NCBI GenBank assembly: GCA_049611965.1
Contig: JBMZBC010000010.1
Coordinates: forward strand, 1-52,236
DNA: 52,236 nt
Direction of reading: 5' to 3'
Origin: UBA10364 sp049611965
Lineage (GTDB): Bacteria; Bacteroidota; Bacteroidia; Flavobacteriales; Schleiferiaceae
The notes beneath the pieces are model-generated. The model had not been told where the DNA came from. It searched no databases and saw nothing but the letters and a program-made list of their open reading frames with translations. Position numbers and translations under genes: made by a program. Below, piece by piece: positions 31,738 to 40,491 of this stretch (the stretch's first letter is position 1; each line of letters starts with the position of its first letter).

Positions 31738-34538
31738 GAGTAAAAGTCTTTTGGTGGAGGTTCCACAAACGGTTCGTCCGAAGATAACTGGCCGACAAGG
31801 AATTCCATCAATTGGTGTTCAAATTCTACAAGGTCTTGTTCCCCTAAAAATTGGCCATCAAAGGCTCCACCACGGAGCAATGACTCTGGTTGCGGGCTTT
31901 GCATTTTATACATGCCTATGCGCCAAGGTAGAGGCGAAGTGGCAGCTCCGCTTTTCCAAAGGAGCCATGCGTATAATAAGCATTGAAGCGCCTTGGGTTT
32001 TTTTCCGTTCCATAGATCTTCCCATGTACTCAAACTGAGCTCGGAAGGTTTCATTCGCCCTGTTTTATAATCCCATACGGTTAGTCTGCCGTCGTTCATT
32101 TCAATGCGGTCTACTTTGCCCACAAACTTCAACGCAAGGTTTAGAGAAGGATGCTGCATCTCCAATTCCAACTCTGTTTCTACCCCTTTTAAGATGGTTT
32201 TACCTGCTTTTGCACGTAAGAGGTCGTAATGGAGGAATTGATCCAACATCTTTTTACATACCTCCAAGGTGACTAGATTTCGACCTTGGTACAAGGCAGA
32301 TTCAGAATAGCCTTCTTTTACGAGGCGATCGATTCCTAATTCTAGGGCTTTTTGGGTCCATTCGTCAACATCAAATTCAGGTAAGGGTTTTCCAACCAAC
32401 GGTTTATACAGCTCTTCTAGACCATGGTGGATGAGGTTACCCATAACCAGGGCAGACATACTTTCTTCTACTTCGTCTTGCTCTCGAACGCGAACCAGTC
32501 TTTTTTGGTAAAAATCATGCGGACGTCCAGCGAGTTCATTAAGACTCGTAGCACTCATACCTCTTTTCATCCAATCTACCATGGCTTCCTTTACAGCATC
32601 AGTACGTTCAGCATAAAAGCGATCTTCAATAGAAGAAGGGTGTATCGGGCCGTTATTGAAAGCTCGTGGATGCACGGTGCACGCACCTTGCTGCAGTTCC
32701 TGCTCCAACTGTACGATGTACCGCGAAGGTTCTCCGCCGCCCATAGCATCCGTATTTGTGTTGTATACAATCACTCCTTCTGAGCAGCGTTGCAAGATTC
32801 GGTAAAAGTGATAGGCGAAGATGGCATCCTTCTGTTCGTAGGTCGGAAGGTCGTAGGTCTGTTTGATATCGTAGGGCAAGAGCGAGTTGAATGAGCGTCC
32901 TGCAGGTAAAATCCCTTCGTTAACCCCGGCCATAATAACGTGGCTAAAGTCAAGGGTACGAGATTCCAAAATCCCCATAATTTGTAGTCCTTCGAGCGGC
33001 TCACCAACGAAGTCAATGGTTCCACTTCGAAGTTGTTGTTTAACCAGCTTGAGCACCGACAAGGTATCTACTTCAGTGCTGCCGAGCGTTCGTTCTAGCT
33101 GTTCAAGCAAGGTGTGGATCTTGTACGTCGTATTGATGACCATTGCATCCCCTTTCTCGTGGGATGCCACATGCTCGAGCCATTTTTTAATCGAAGTGAG
33201 CACAGAGATGCCGTGTGAAGGATAAAGAAGATGGTGGTATCCTTTCGGTCCTTTGGCCAATTCATTGGTCCATTCTTTTGAGCTGGTGAACACCCTATTG
33301 CCCTTAATGATGCTTTGGTTCCATTCCCTGGGTCCTTCTTCTATCTCGCCGAGGTAGAAATATTTGTTGAAGAGCGGGTCGCTAAACAGAGCGCCAAGGC
33401 TCCTGTGGTAATAGGTCCAATTCTTTCCCGATTTCTCGTTTTTTAGCGCATACTCAACGGCCCCAATCCACAGTCTTACAGTCGCTGCAACCTTTGTTTG
33501 ATTTAGGGGGTACCCCATGGTGATGTTGACCTTATCGTAGGATTCGGGCAAGATGCTCAGTACCGGATTCAAAAGTGTTTCATCAGCAAGAATGACGGCA
33601 ATATTTTGAGCGGGAACGCCCTCATTGGCCCAGCGCTCCAAGGTGGCTGAAACGGTCTTTGCTTGCCCTGAAAATTTGGAAGCTCCAACAGGAGTGATTT
33701 CTTTCGGGATCGTTAGAAAATCGCTCGAGCGGTTTTTGGTGGTGGGCACATCGTTGCCGAATATTTTTTGACGCTCCTTGTGCGCTCGGAGAAAGAGTCC
33801 AGCTTCGTGCTCCTTCATGTTAACATAATGCGGATCAAGGTCCCACATTACAGTGGTGTTCCAATGGTTTTTTAATTGGCCGATGATGGTTAATTCTGCC
33901 GTATTCAAAGCGTTTAGACCGGCAACCAAGACCCTTTTCACCCCATTTCGATTGAGGTAGCTGTCAATGCGTTCGAGATTTTCGCTGAGGTATCGCGAAG
34001 CCAATCCGCTGTGCGCTTCGCCACGCGCCAATAAGGCATTTTTAAATCGTTCGTAGGTGCTTGGAAGCAATGCAACGAAATCTGAATAGCGTCCCATTAG
34101 GGCCGTTTCATTTTCCGGTTCGAGGTTCCATTCCGCTAATTTCTGAACGTTGTACAAATCACCAAGTACATGTGCTGGATTGAGCTTGTATCGGTCGATC
34201 TCTTCGAAATCGGACAAGAGTGTTTGTCCCCATGAAAGAAAGCTCCCCAATGATTCGGGTTCACGGTCCGGATAGGCTTCGTATCGAGCCTCATTGTAGC
34301 ATTGGTGTAATTCGATAAGTAAAACGAGTGGCTCTACAACCAGAAGGTTGCCCGCATTTGAGATAAATCCATCTACGGTTGTAAACAGCGGTAGAAGCGT
34401 CGGTCCTTCTAGGTGTGGCTTGAGCGCCTCACGCAAAAAGATTTCCGCCCTTTGGTTCGGGAGAACGACCATCTGCTGGTGCAGTGGCACGGGTGAAGAA
34501 ATCAACTCTTGCGCGATTTGCGCTATGAATGTGGACAT
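31734..34538 (-). CDS. AddB-like PD-(D/E)XK nuclease / inactivated helicase
   Basis: The 934-residue protein looks like the AddB/RexB-type subunit of a double-strand-break repair nuclease. The long N-terminal region is UvrD-like in layout but I see no Walker A motif. The segment DFSHVIMAGVNEGILPAGR is characteristic of the family. The C-terminal nuclease domain has the early His in MGNLIHHGLEELY, the acidic residue in VGKVDRIE and the core VWDYKTGR. Cysteines expected for the Fe-S cluster of Bacillus AddB are absent around PHDFYQKR. The AddA/RecB-like partner is not in the window. It lies 3 bases after nadD and overlaps the dehydratase gene. Confidence 0.82.
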   Translation of the reverse strand: MSTFIAQIAQELISSPVPLHQQMVVLPNQRAEIFLREALKPHLEGPTLLPLFTTVDGFISNAGNLLVVEPLVLLIELHQCYNEARYEAYPDREPESLGSFLSWGQTLLSDFEEIDRYKLNPAHVLGDLYNVQKLAEWNLEPENETALMGRYSDFVALLPSTYERFKNALLARGEAHSGLASRYLSENLERIDSYLNRNGVKRVLVAGLNALNTAELTIIGQLKNHWNTTVMWDLDPHYVNMKEHEAGLFLRAHKERQKIFGNDVPTTKNRSSDFLTIPKEITPVGASKFSGQAKTVSATLERWANEGVPAQNIAVILADETLLNPVLSILPESYDKVNITMGYPLNQTKVAATVRLWIGAVEYALKNEKSGKNWTYYHRSLGALFSDPLFNKYFYLGEIEEGPREWNQSIIKGNRVFTSSKEWTNELAKGPKGYHHLLYPSHGISVLTSIKKWLEHVASHEKGDAMVINTTYKIHTLLEQLERTLGSTEVDTLSVLKLVKQQLRSGTIDFVGEPLEGLQIMGILESRTLDFSHVIMAGVNEGILPAGRSFNSLLPYDIKQTYDLPTYEQKDAIFAYHFYRILQRCSEGVIVYNTNTDAMGGGEPSRYIVQLEQELQQGACTVHPRAFNNGPIHPSSIEDRFYAERTDAVKEAMVDWMKRGMSATSLNELAGRPHDFYQKRLVRVREQDEVEESMSALVMGNLIHHGLEELYKPLVGKPLPEFDVDEWTQKALELGIDRLVKEGYSESALYQGRNLVTLEVCKKMLDQFLHYDLLRAKAGKTILKGVETELELEMQHPSLNLALKFVGKVDRIEMNDGRLTVWDYKTGRMKPSELSLSTWEDLWNGKKPKALQCLLYAWLLWKSGAATSPLPWRIGMYKMQSPQPESLLRGGAFDGQFLGEQDLVEFEHQLMEFLVGQLSSDEPFVEPPPKDFYS

Positions 34539-34541
34539 GGA

Positions 34542-35135
34542 TTACTTGAACAGGTTGCTCCCCTCAATGTAATCAAAAACCGCCTTTGGAAGAAGGTTTC
34601 GAAGGGCTTTTCCTTCGGCAAAACTGCGGCGAATGAGCGATGCGCTGATTTCCATTTTTGGCGCATTTACCAAACGCAGATTCGGGAATCGTTCTTGCCA
34701 ATGTAGTTCTGTGGCTACTTCATCCGGAAGCGGGTGTCGCGGATAGACGAGAATCTCATGATTTTCCAGGATGCTCTCATAATTACGCCACTTATGGAAA
34801 GACTTGAGATTGTCTTCGCCCATGATTATACTAAAGCGATGCTCTAGGTATTTTTCGCGCAGGTAGGTTAGGGTTTGCGAGGTATAATTTGGCTGCGGTA
34901 AGTTGAATTCGATATCACTTGCGCGTAATCCTTCTTGATGCTCTATCGCTAAATGAACCAAATGCAATCGCTCACGATCGGGCAACAAATTGCTTTTCTT
35001 CTTAAAAGGATTGTGTGGAGTGACTACTAGCCACACTTCGTCGAGGTCGCCGTATTTCTGAAAATACTCGGCCAAGGCAAGGTGCCCAATATGAATGGGA
35101 TTGAAGGTGCCGAAAAACAGACCTACCTTCTTCAT
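34542..35135 (-). CDS. nadD: Nicotinate-nucleotide adenylyltransferase
   Basis: The 197-residue nucleotidyltransferase adenylates nicotinic acid mononucleotide in NAD synthesis. GTFNPIHIGH (9-18) is the nucleotide-binding T/HxGH-type motif. SASLIRRSFAEGK near the C-terminus matches the ISSTxIR motif, and IMGEDNLKSFHKW matches the substrate loop. Length is typical. Its ATG overlaps the gmk stop codon by one base, and the AddB-like gene follows after 3 bases. Confidence 0.95.
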   Translation of the reverse strand: MKKVGLFFGTFNPIHIGHLALAEYFQKYGDLDEVWLVVTPHNPFKKKSNLLPDRERLHLVHLAIEHQEGLRASDIEFNLPQPNYTSQTLTYLREKYLEHRFSIIMGEDNLKSFHKWRNYESILENHEILVYPRHPLPDEVATELHWQERFPNLRLVNAPKMEISASLIRRSFAEGKALRNLLPKAVFDYIEGSNLFK

Positions 35136-35710
35136 TACGCTCCTAAAAAGTCCTTAAGAATTGCCAGTGCCTCTACCTTGGCGGTATTGAGATCATCGTT
35201 TACGACCACCTTGTCAAATTCAGGTGCACGGGCCATCTCAATAGTTGCTTTTGCCACGCGCTGCTGTATTTTCTCCTCGCTATCTGTGCCTCTGCCTCTG
35301 AGGCGTTGCTCCAAAATCTCTACTGATGGCGCCTGCACAAAGAGAGCCAAAGCACGATTGCCAAACTGCTTTTTGAGGTTCAATGCACCCACTACATCAA
35401 TATCAAAAACAACTACTTTTCCTTCAGACCAAATGCGCTCGACTTCCGTACGAAGGGTGCCGTAATAAGTACCGGCATAGACCTCTTCCCATTCCAAGAG
35501 CTCGTCTTGAGCAACACGCGCTTTAAATTCTTGGCTGCTTAGGAAGTAATAGTCTTTACCATGTTCTTCTTGGCCTCGAGGTGCACGTGAGGTCGCTGAA
35601 ATGCTAAAACTGAGCTGCGGAAATTGCGGCAACAGATAGTTTACCAAGGTTGATTTTCCTGCGCCTGAGGGTGCAGAGAAGATGACCAGTTTTCCGTTGT
35701 TTTCGCTCAT
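35135..35710 (-). CDS. gmk: Guanylate kinase
   Basis: The 191-residue P-loop kinase phosphorylates GMP and dGMP. The Walker A is SAPSGAGKST (12-21). The GMP-binding segment SATSRAPRGQEEHGKDYYFLS and the LID-like RLRGRGTDSEEKIQQR are diagnostic. It is the first gene of a four-gene operon (gmk-nadD-AddB-like-dehydratase) with a TAnnTTTG element 22 bases upstream. In many Bacteroidota yicC sits directly upstream of gmk; here yicC is ~4 kb away. Confidence 0.97.
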   Translation of the reverse strand: MSENNGKLVIFSAPSGAGKSTLVNYLLPQFPQLSFSISATSRAPRGQEEHGKDYYFLSSQEFKARVAQDELLEWEEVYAGTYYGTLRTEVERIWSEGKVVVFDIDVVGALNLKKQFGNRALALFVQAPSVEILEQRLRGRGTDSEEKIQQRVAKATIEMARAPEFDKVVVNDDLNTAKVEALAILKDFLGA

Positions 35711-35732
35711 TGCATTGACAGAATTAGTACTA

Positions 35733-35740
35733 CAAAGGTA
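35733..35740 (-). promoter_or_regulatory. -7 promoter element of the gmk operon
   Basis: TACCTTTG on the minus strand lies 22 bases upstream of the gmk ATG, in the 80-base gap shared with the divergent T9SS gene. Confidence 0.55.
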
Positions 35741-35790
35741 GTGGAGATGAAGGAATTGGCTTTGGTTAAAAGTAGAGGTATATTGTTGTC

Positions 35791-37404
35791 GTGATTAAGA
35801 AAGTACTACTCGCACTGTTTGGCCTTTGCATCGCCGGTCCTTTGAGCGCACAATGCTCCTTAGCCTTGGCGTCAGATTCCTTGGAAGCCTGCGTCGGAGA
35901 CACCATCTTTCTTTCTGCTTCTGGGTCCAATTCCTACCAATGGTCTCACGATGCAACACTCAGTTGCGACACGTGCGCCTCGCCCTACATCATTTTGACC
36001 GACACTTCGCAATACGTTGTAGTCCAAGGAAGTAGCCAAGTGACTCAAATGGCGACCAATGGAAATTTCTCCTCGGGAAACTCAGGTTTTTTGACCAACT
36101 ACACCTACAACGCCACATCTATATGGAACGAAGGAACGTATGCAGTAGGCCCTAATCCAAATTCAGTACACCCCAACTTTGGCTCTTGGGGCGACCATAC
36201 CACGGGTACTGGAAACTACATGCTAGTCAATGGTGCCACAGGAACCAATAAAATTCTGTGGCGTCAAACCAAAACATTCCCTCCAGGGGCACAGGTGACC
36301 ATGAGATGGTGGGCGCTTTCTTTTGTTTCACCTGCAGGCCAACTGCAATTAAAATTATCAGGTACAAATGTTGGCGGAGCAGCCTCGACGCCTACCTCTA
36401 CAGGTACTTGGCAACAGACCACAAGAACCTTTACTGCGCCAGCTTCAGGAACCGCTATTTTGAACCTCATTACATTGGCTGGTCCAGGTTCAGGAAACGA
36501 CTTCGGAATAGACGATATCTCCTTCACATACCAATGTGAGGCCTATGATACGGTATGGATTTCTCCAAAAAGTGAAGCTCAGATCCTCTTAGATTCTACG
36601 ACCATTTTCGGATGTGATAGTCTCTGTTTTGAGTTTGAAAATGCGCTTGATACATCCGGACTTTTGAACTACCAATGGGTACTCAGCGACGGCACGGAAG
36701 ACTCATCTTCAATCTTTTCGCACTGCTTGGCCGATTCTGGCGATTACTTTGGTTACCTATTGACCACCTCCAACGAAGGGTGCACAGATAGCGTGGCTTT
36801 GCCTTCAATCCGTGTGGGACATACCCGCAAGCTAGACTCCTTAGTCATTGCTAACGATGGCAGTGTGTTTTCCGGTGCGGTCCAAGTCTTAAATTCAAAG
36901 GAGATCATAGGATTAGGTGCACACTTTGAAGCGGTACCTTCTGCAGGGTTAGATTCTATCTTCATTTCTGCGGGCACCCAAAGTTGGAACGATGCAATGA
37001 TTACAGGCAATCAACTTGCATCCGGGTGGAGTCCTGTCGTCCTTGATCCGGAACCGCAGACGGTATGCGCATACCTTTACACTTTTGAGGGATGTGTCGA
37101 CTCCATTTGCCGGCAAATCGCTTTTTTCCCTACCGTCGAAATTCCCAACGTATTTACGCCTAATAGTGATGGGATAAATGACGAGCTAGTGTTGCAAACG
37201 ACGAGTACGGATCGAATAAAGACAACGATATACAGCCGTTGGGGAACCAAGGTGTTTGAGAGTTCCGTGCTAGGCGAATATTGGGACGGTAGATTTGAAG
37301 GACGTCCAGTAGCTCCCGGCGTATATTTCCTTACTGTCGAAGTAGCGAATCCGTATGCGCCGTCGCCTATTACTTCCACGGCGACTATCCACTTACTTCG
37401 TTAA
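35791..37404 (+). CDS. Secreted protein with gliding-motility-associated C-terminal (T9SS type B) domain
   Basis: The 537-residue protein starts with GTG and has a Sec signal peptide (IKKVLLALFGLCIAGPLSAQ). An Ig/PKD-like N-terminal module (CVGDTIFLSASGSNSYQWS) is followed by a jelly-roll, carbohydrate-binding-like module (~95-250). A cysteine-containing PKD-like region comes next. The C-terminus is the CHU/gliding-associated type B sorting domain: IPNVFTPNSDGINDEL, then YSRWGTKVFES and YWDGRFEG, ending in GVYFLTVEV. It should be exported and bound at the surface by T9SS. Function is unknown. It is divergent from gmk and faces the DsrE-like gene across a terminator. Confidence 0.88.
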   Translation: MIKKVLLALFGLCIAGPLSAQCSLALASDSLEACVGDTIFLSASGSNSYQWSHDATLSCDTCASPYIILTDTSQYVVVQGSSQVTQMATNGNFSSGNSGFLTNYTYNATSIWNEGTYAVGPNPNSVHPNFGSWGDHTTGTGNYMLVNGATGTNKILWRQTKTFPPGAQVTMRWWALSFVSPAGQLQLKLSGTNVGGAASTPTSTGTWQQTTRTFTAPASGTAILNLITLAGPGSGNDFGIDDISFTYQCEAYDTVWISPKSEAQILLDSTTIFGCDSLCFEFENALDTSGLLNYQWVLSDGTEDSSSIFSHCLADSGDYFGYLLTTSNEGCTDSVALPSIRVGHTRKLDSLVIANDGSVFSGAVQVLNSKEIIGLGAHFEAVPSAGLDSIFISAGTQSWNDAMITGNQLASGWSPVVLDPEPQTVCAYLYTFEGCVDSICRQIAFFPTVEIPNVFTPNSDGINDELVLQTTSTDRIKTTIYSRWGTKVFESSVLGEYWDGRFEGRPVAPGVYFLTVEVANPYAPSPITSTATIHLLR

Positions 37405-37405
37405 T

Positions 37406-37443
37406 CAAAAAAACCCTTACTACGAGTGTAGCAAGGGCCTTTT
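37406..37443. terminator. Bidirectional terminator T9SS type B gene / DsrE-like gene
   Basis: A 10-bp stem with one mismatch (37414-37423 with 37428-37437) has loop GAGT. A seven-A run precedes it and CCTTTT follows. It separates convergent genes ending at 37404 and 37469. Confidence 0.85.
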
Positions 37444-37468
37444 GAGCAGTTCAGGTTAGCGCTTTAGG

Positions 37469-37882
37469 TTAAAGCGTAATACTGTAATAGCCTTTTTTCT
37501 GAAGGGTAAATCCGTATAGGATGCCGTTATCTACTTTGGTCATTTGTGCAGGGATGGCCGCCGCATCTACGCCAAACTTTTTCAATGAGAAGCCGCAAGC
37601 GACAAGCTGTACCCCTTTTTCTTCAGCCAGCTTGATGATCGGGTCCATGATTTCAGGATTCACTAAATCTTTAACAGCTTTGCCACAGATCACTACATTG
37701 AACTCACCGAAGTGTTCGCCGTCTATTTCAGCGAGGTCACCCGCGGCCAATGAAATGGCTTTGAGTTGCTGAAGGTTGCGGTTTAATACGAAGTAGTTTT
37801 GTGTTCCTTCTGACTGGGCAGAAAGTGCTTGTGGTGCAAACAAACCAAAGGTTAAGGCTACGGCAAATAGTAAATTCTTCAT
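37469..37882 (-). CDS. Exported DsrE-like family protein
   Basis: The 137-residue protein has a Sec signal peptide (KNLLFAVALTFGLFAPQALSA). The mature part looks like a DsrE/F fold: NVVICGKAVKDLV, LVACGFSLKKFGV with conserved C96, and the end VDNGILYGFTLQKKGYYSI, which matches the family's ...G...LQ.KGY tail. A second cysteine is C66. DsrE-type proteins act in sulfur-atom transfer or bind small thiols, and the exported versions are poorly understood. It starts 10 bases after the SoxB-like metallophosphatase gene and is almost certainly cotranscribed with it. A link in periplasmic sulfur chemistry is inferred. Confidence 0.75.
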   Translation of the reverse strand: MKNLLFAVALTFGLFAPQALSAQSEGTQNYFVLNRNLQQLKAISLAAGDLAEIDGEHFGEFNVVICGKAVKDLVNPEIMDPIIKLAEEKGVQLVACGFSLKKFGVDAAAIPAQMTKVDNGILYGFTLQKKGYYSITL

Positions 37883-37892
37883 CTTGATTTTT

Positions 37893-39509
37893 TTAGTGGA
37901 AGTGGTAATCGGTTCCAGGTAATTGCGACAGAACGTTATCGCCTAAATCTAAAGAGACGGCACGTCCATCACGAACAGGAGCAATGGTGTCGTGTACCGC
38001 GAGGTATTCTTCAATAAGGTCGTGGATGGTGTAATCCATAACTACCGTTTCAACTGTGCCTTTCATGCGACAAAGCGTACTGATAGGCTCTCCTTCGCGG
38101 CGACATGCCGACATTTTATATAGTCTGTCCAATTCCATCGGCTCACCTTTAATTACAATAGAGCTTACGCGCTCGCCTTTTGGTGCATTGGCATTGAACT
38201 TTAATTCCATTCCCGAGAAGCGAACGACCCAGCCGCCGAAGCGCTCTTGAGGATTCTCGGCAAATACATTGTGTAATTCTTTTTCTAGCCAATCTTTGAT
38301 CTGCTGTCCGCTGGCCTTACCAATTTTCACCTTTTCATTTACCGGCAGCATCTTCCAAAGGTCACCACGCGTGATAGGTGCGACACCATTTTCTCCAGGA
38401 ACGATAGGTGGGCTAAAGCGGAAGCCGTTGCTCAACGCGATGTCTACATCGTTCTTCCACATTGAGGCATCCGTGATGAAGTTGTCCATTGGGTTCTCCA
38501 CGACAAAATAGCGGTACAAAGGTGTTTGAGTGTAGCCCAATACTTGGTCGATTTCTTCTTTGTAAGGCGCCACAGCTTCTTCAATGACTGCAGCTACTTC
38601 TGCATCGGCTTCGTACTTCGATGGGTCTACTTCCATAAGTTCATATTCCTCACTGAGCAACTCGCCATTTTGCACTTCCAAGACCATTTTACCTACGAAT
38701 GAGGCAAATGCTCCTGGTTCTGTCACACGGGCATGGCCAGCTTGAAGCGGTTCACGAATACGTTCGTGGGTGTCGTTCCCCAATACATAGTCTATTCTAC
38801 TCAAGGCAGGATTGTTCGCGAGATCGTATTGCTTTGAGATACCAATGTGCGTGACTAGGAAGAGGATATCTACCCCTTTCTCGTCCTTCATTTCGGTCAC
38901 TAGGGCTTCAAGATTTTCTAGAATAGGGTCAAAATCAAGACCTACTGAAAAGCTTGGGTTCTGACGAATAGGCACTTCTGGATCGTTGTAAGAAAGGAAA
39001 CCTAAACGCGTGTTGCCTACATCTTGGATGTAATACTGCGGGAAGATCGGGTCCTTACCGTCTTCATGGTACATGTTTGCGGTAATCACAGGTGTCTCAT
39101 AACCTTGCATGACTTTCATCATTTGCTCTTTACCGTACACTACCTCCCAGTTTCCAGGGATGAGGAAGTCGTAATTCATTGCTTTTATGATAGAGCTGAA
39201 GGCGGCACCTTCTGAAAGTGCTGCCACGGCACTTCCTTGGATGAGATCCCCACCGTCTAGGATGATGGTGTTGGGATTGGCCTCACGCTCTTGATCGAAC
39301 AAGGTTTTCATGTTGGCTAGACCGCCAAGGGTTTTGTAACTGATTTCGTCATTGTCATAGAACAATTCCGAGTGTGGGTATACCTGTCCGTGGATATCGG
39401 CGGTTTGTAGAATGGTCACTTTGATTGGTGCGGCATCCTCAGGTGTCGAAGTACATGAGAATAGAAGTAGAGCTGATGCAGCAAGACTAAGTAGGCTTGA
39501 TGGACGCAT
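37893..39509 (-). CDS. Lipoprotein metallophosphatase/5'-nucleotidase family, SoxB-like variant
   Basis: This 538-residue lipoprotein (SLAASALLLFSC, Cys 19) has a calcineurin-type N-terminal domain and a 5'-nucleotidase-type C-terminal domain (~330-500, with DIALSNGFRFSPPI). Metal motifs D38/H40 (ADIHG), D88 (GGD) and H221 (THIG) are kept. The GNHE motif is GNWE (119-122) and the GHxH motif is NDTH (245-248). The His-to-Trp change removes the usual catalytic His of nucleotidases. A Trp at this place and the GFRF segment recall thiosulfohydrolase SoxB. A GTG at 39578 would put extra basic residues before the signal, so the ATG at 39509 was chosen. A DsrE-like gene follows. Substrate is not proven. 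Confidence 0.78.
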   Translation of the reverse strand: MRPSSLLSLAASALLLFSCTSTPEDAAPIKVTILQTADIHGQVYPHSELFYDNDEISYKTLGGLANMKTLFDQEREANPNTIILDGGDLIQGSAVAALSEGAAFSSIIKAMNYDFLIPGNWEVVYGKEQMMKVMQGYETPVITANMYHEDGKDPIFPQYYIQDVGNTRLGFLSYNDPEVPIRQNPSFSVGLDFDPILENLEALVTEMKDEKGVDILFLVTHIGISKQYDLANNPALSRIDYVLGNDTHERIREPLQAGHARVTEPGAFASFVGKMVLEVQNGELLSEEYELMEVDPSKYEADAEVAAVIEEAVAPYKEEIDQVLGYTQTPLYRYFVVENPMDNFITDASMWKNDVDIALSNGFRFSPPIVPGENGVAPITRGDLWKMLPVNEKVKIGKASGQQIKDWLEKELHNVFAENPQERFGGWVVRFSGMELKFNANAPKGERVSSIVIKGEPMELDRLYKMSACRREGEPISTLCRMKGTVETVVMDYTIHDLIEEYLAVHDTIAPVRDGRAVSLDLGDNVLSQLPGTDYHFH

Positions 39510-39590
39510 AATATTTTGAGTTCGTTTGTTGGCTCTAAGATACCGTGTCCGAACATATTTGGTCGTGAGCCAGGTCACGAGCCCGAGAAG

Positions 39591-40445
39591 TTAAAGTGTG
39601 TTGCCCACCTGCTCCTTGATCTTTTCCAGCTCGTCTTTCATTTGAACCACGTGCTGTTGCATAGGAGCGTAGTTGCTCTTGGAGCCTAGGGTGTTGATTT
39701 CGCGACCCATTTCCTGCGCGATAAAGCCTAATTTCTTTCCGCTATTTGCTTCCTGCATCGTCTCACGGAAGTACTTCAAGTGGTTCGCAAGGCGTACTTT
39801 CTCTTCGTTGATATCCAGCTTTTCAATGTAGAAGATGACTTCTTGCTCGTAGCGGTTTGAATCGACTTCAACGCCTTCTAGACCTTTCATCAATCGCTCG
39901 CGAACAGCAGCCAATCGTGCTTCTTCGTGTGGTGCAATACCTGCCATACTTTCCTCGATGGCCACAAGGCGTTCTTCGTAATCTTTAGCGATGCTATCGC
40001 CCTCTTGCGCACGGAAGCCTTCTAGCTTTTCCAACGCCTCACCTATAAGTCCTTGTAAGTAGGCCCACTCTTCTTTGCTGAGCTCAGATTTTGAACTGCC
40101 CATCACATCCGGCATGCGCATCACCGTGGCAATCAAATCACCTGAGGAGTCTGTTTCACGTCCGAGCACCTCGAGCTGCGCGAGGTAGGCTTTAGCGAGC
40201 TCCATATTGATACTCGCAGCACTTTCGATACCGGTTACTTCAGCGTAAATGTTGATGTCTACTTTACCGCGCTTCACTGCGGCACCGACCATTTTACGGA
40301 TGTCCAATTCCTTTTCGCGGAAGATGGGTGCGATGCGTGCATTGAGGTCAAGCCCTTTGCTATTAAGGCTGCGAATCTCTACGGTGATTTTCTTCCCTGA
40401 AGTTTGTCCGATGGCTTTACCGAAGCCGGTCATGCTTTGAATCAT
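39591..40445 (-). CDS. yicC: YicC family endoribonuclease
   Basis: The 284-residue protein begins MIQSMTGFGKA, the hallmark of YicC. Its C-terminal DUF1732 portion contains REINTLGSKSNYAPMQQHVVQMKDELEKIKEQ. In E. coli YicC has been reported to be an endoribonuclease affecting small-RNA turnover. A TTG at 40475 would start upstream of the promoter element at 40464-40471, so the ATG at 40445 is preferred. The usual downstream neighbour gmk is displaced; the SoxB-like gene follows after 81 bases. Confidence 0.93.
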   Translation of the reverse strand: MIQSMTGFGKAIGQTSGKKITVEIRSLNSKGLDLNARIAPIFREKELDIRKMVGAAVKRGKVDINIYAEVTGIESAASINMELAKAYLAQLEVLGRETDSSGDLIATVMRMPDVMGSSKSELSKEEWAYLQGLIGEALEKLEGFRAQEGDSIAKDYEERLVAIEESMAGIAPHEEARLAAVRERLMKGLEGVEVDSNRYEQEVIFYIEKLDINEEKVRLANHLKYFRETMQEANSGKKLGFIAQEMGREINTLGSKSNYAPMQQHVVQMKDELEKIKEQVGNTL

Positions 40446-40463
40446 GGATCGCTGAATTTTGCT

Positions 40464-40471
40464 CAAAGGTA
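40464..40471 (-). promoter_or_regulatory. -7 promoter element of yicC
   Basis: TACCTTTG on the minus strand lies 18 bases before the yicC ATG. It is the likely start of a yicC-(SoxB-like)-(DsrE-like) transcript. Confidence 0.55.
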
Positions 40472-40491
40472 GCAAATGCCGGGCAGGGAGT

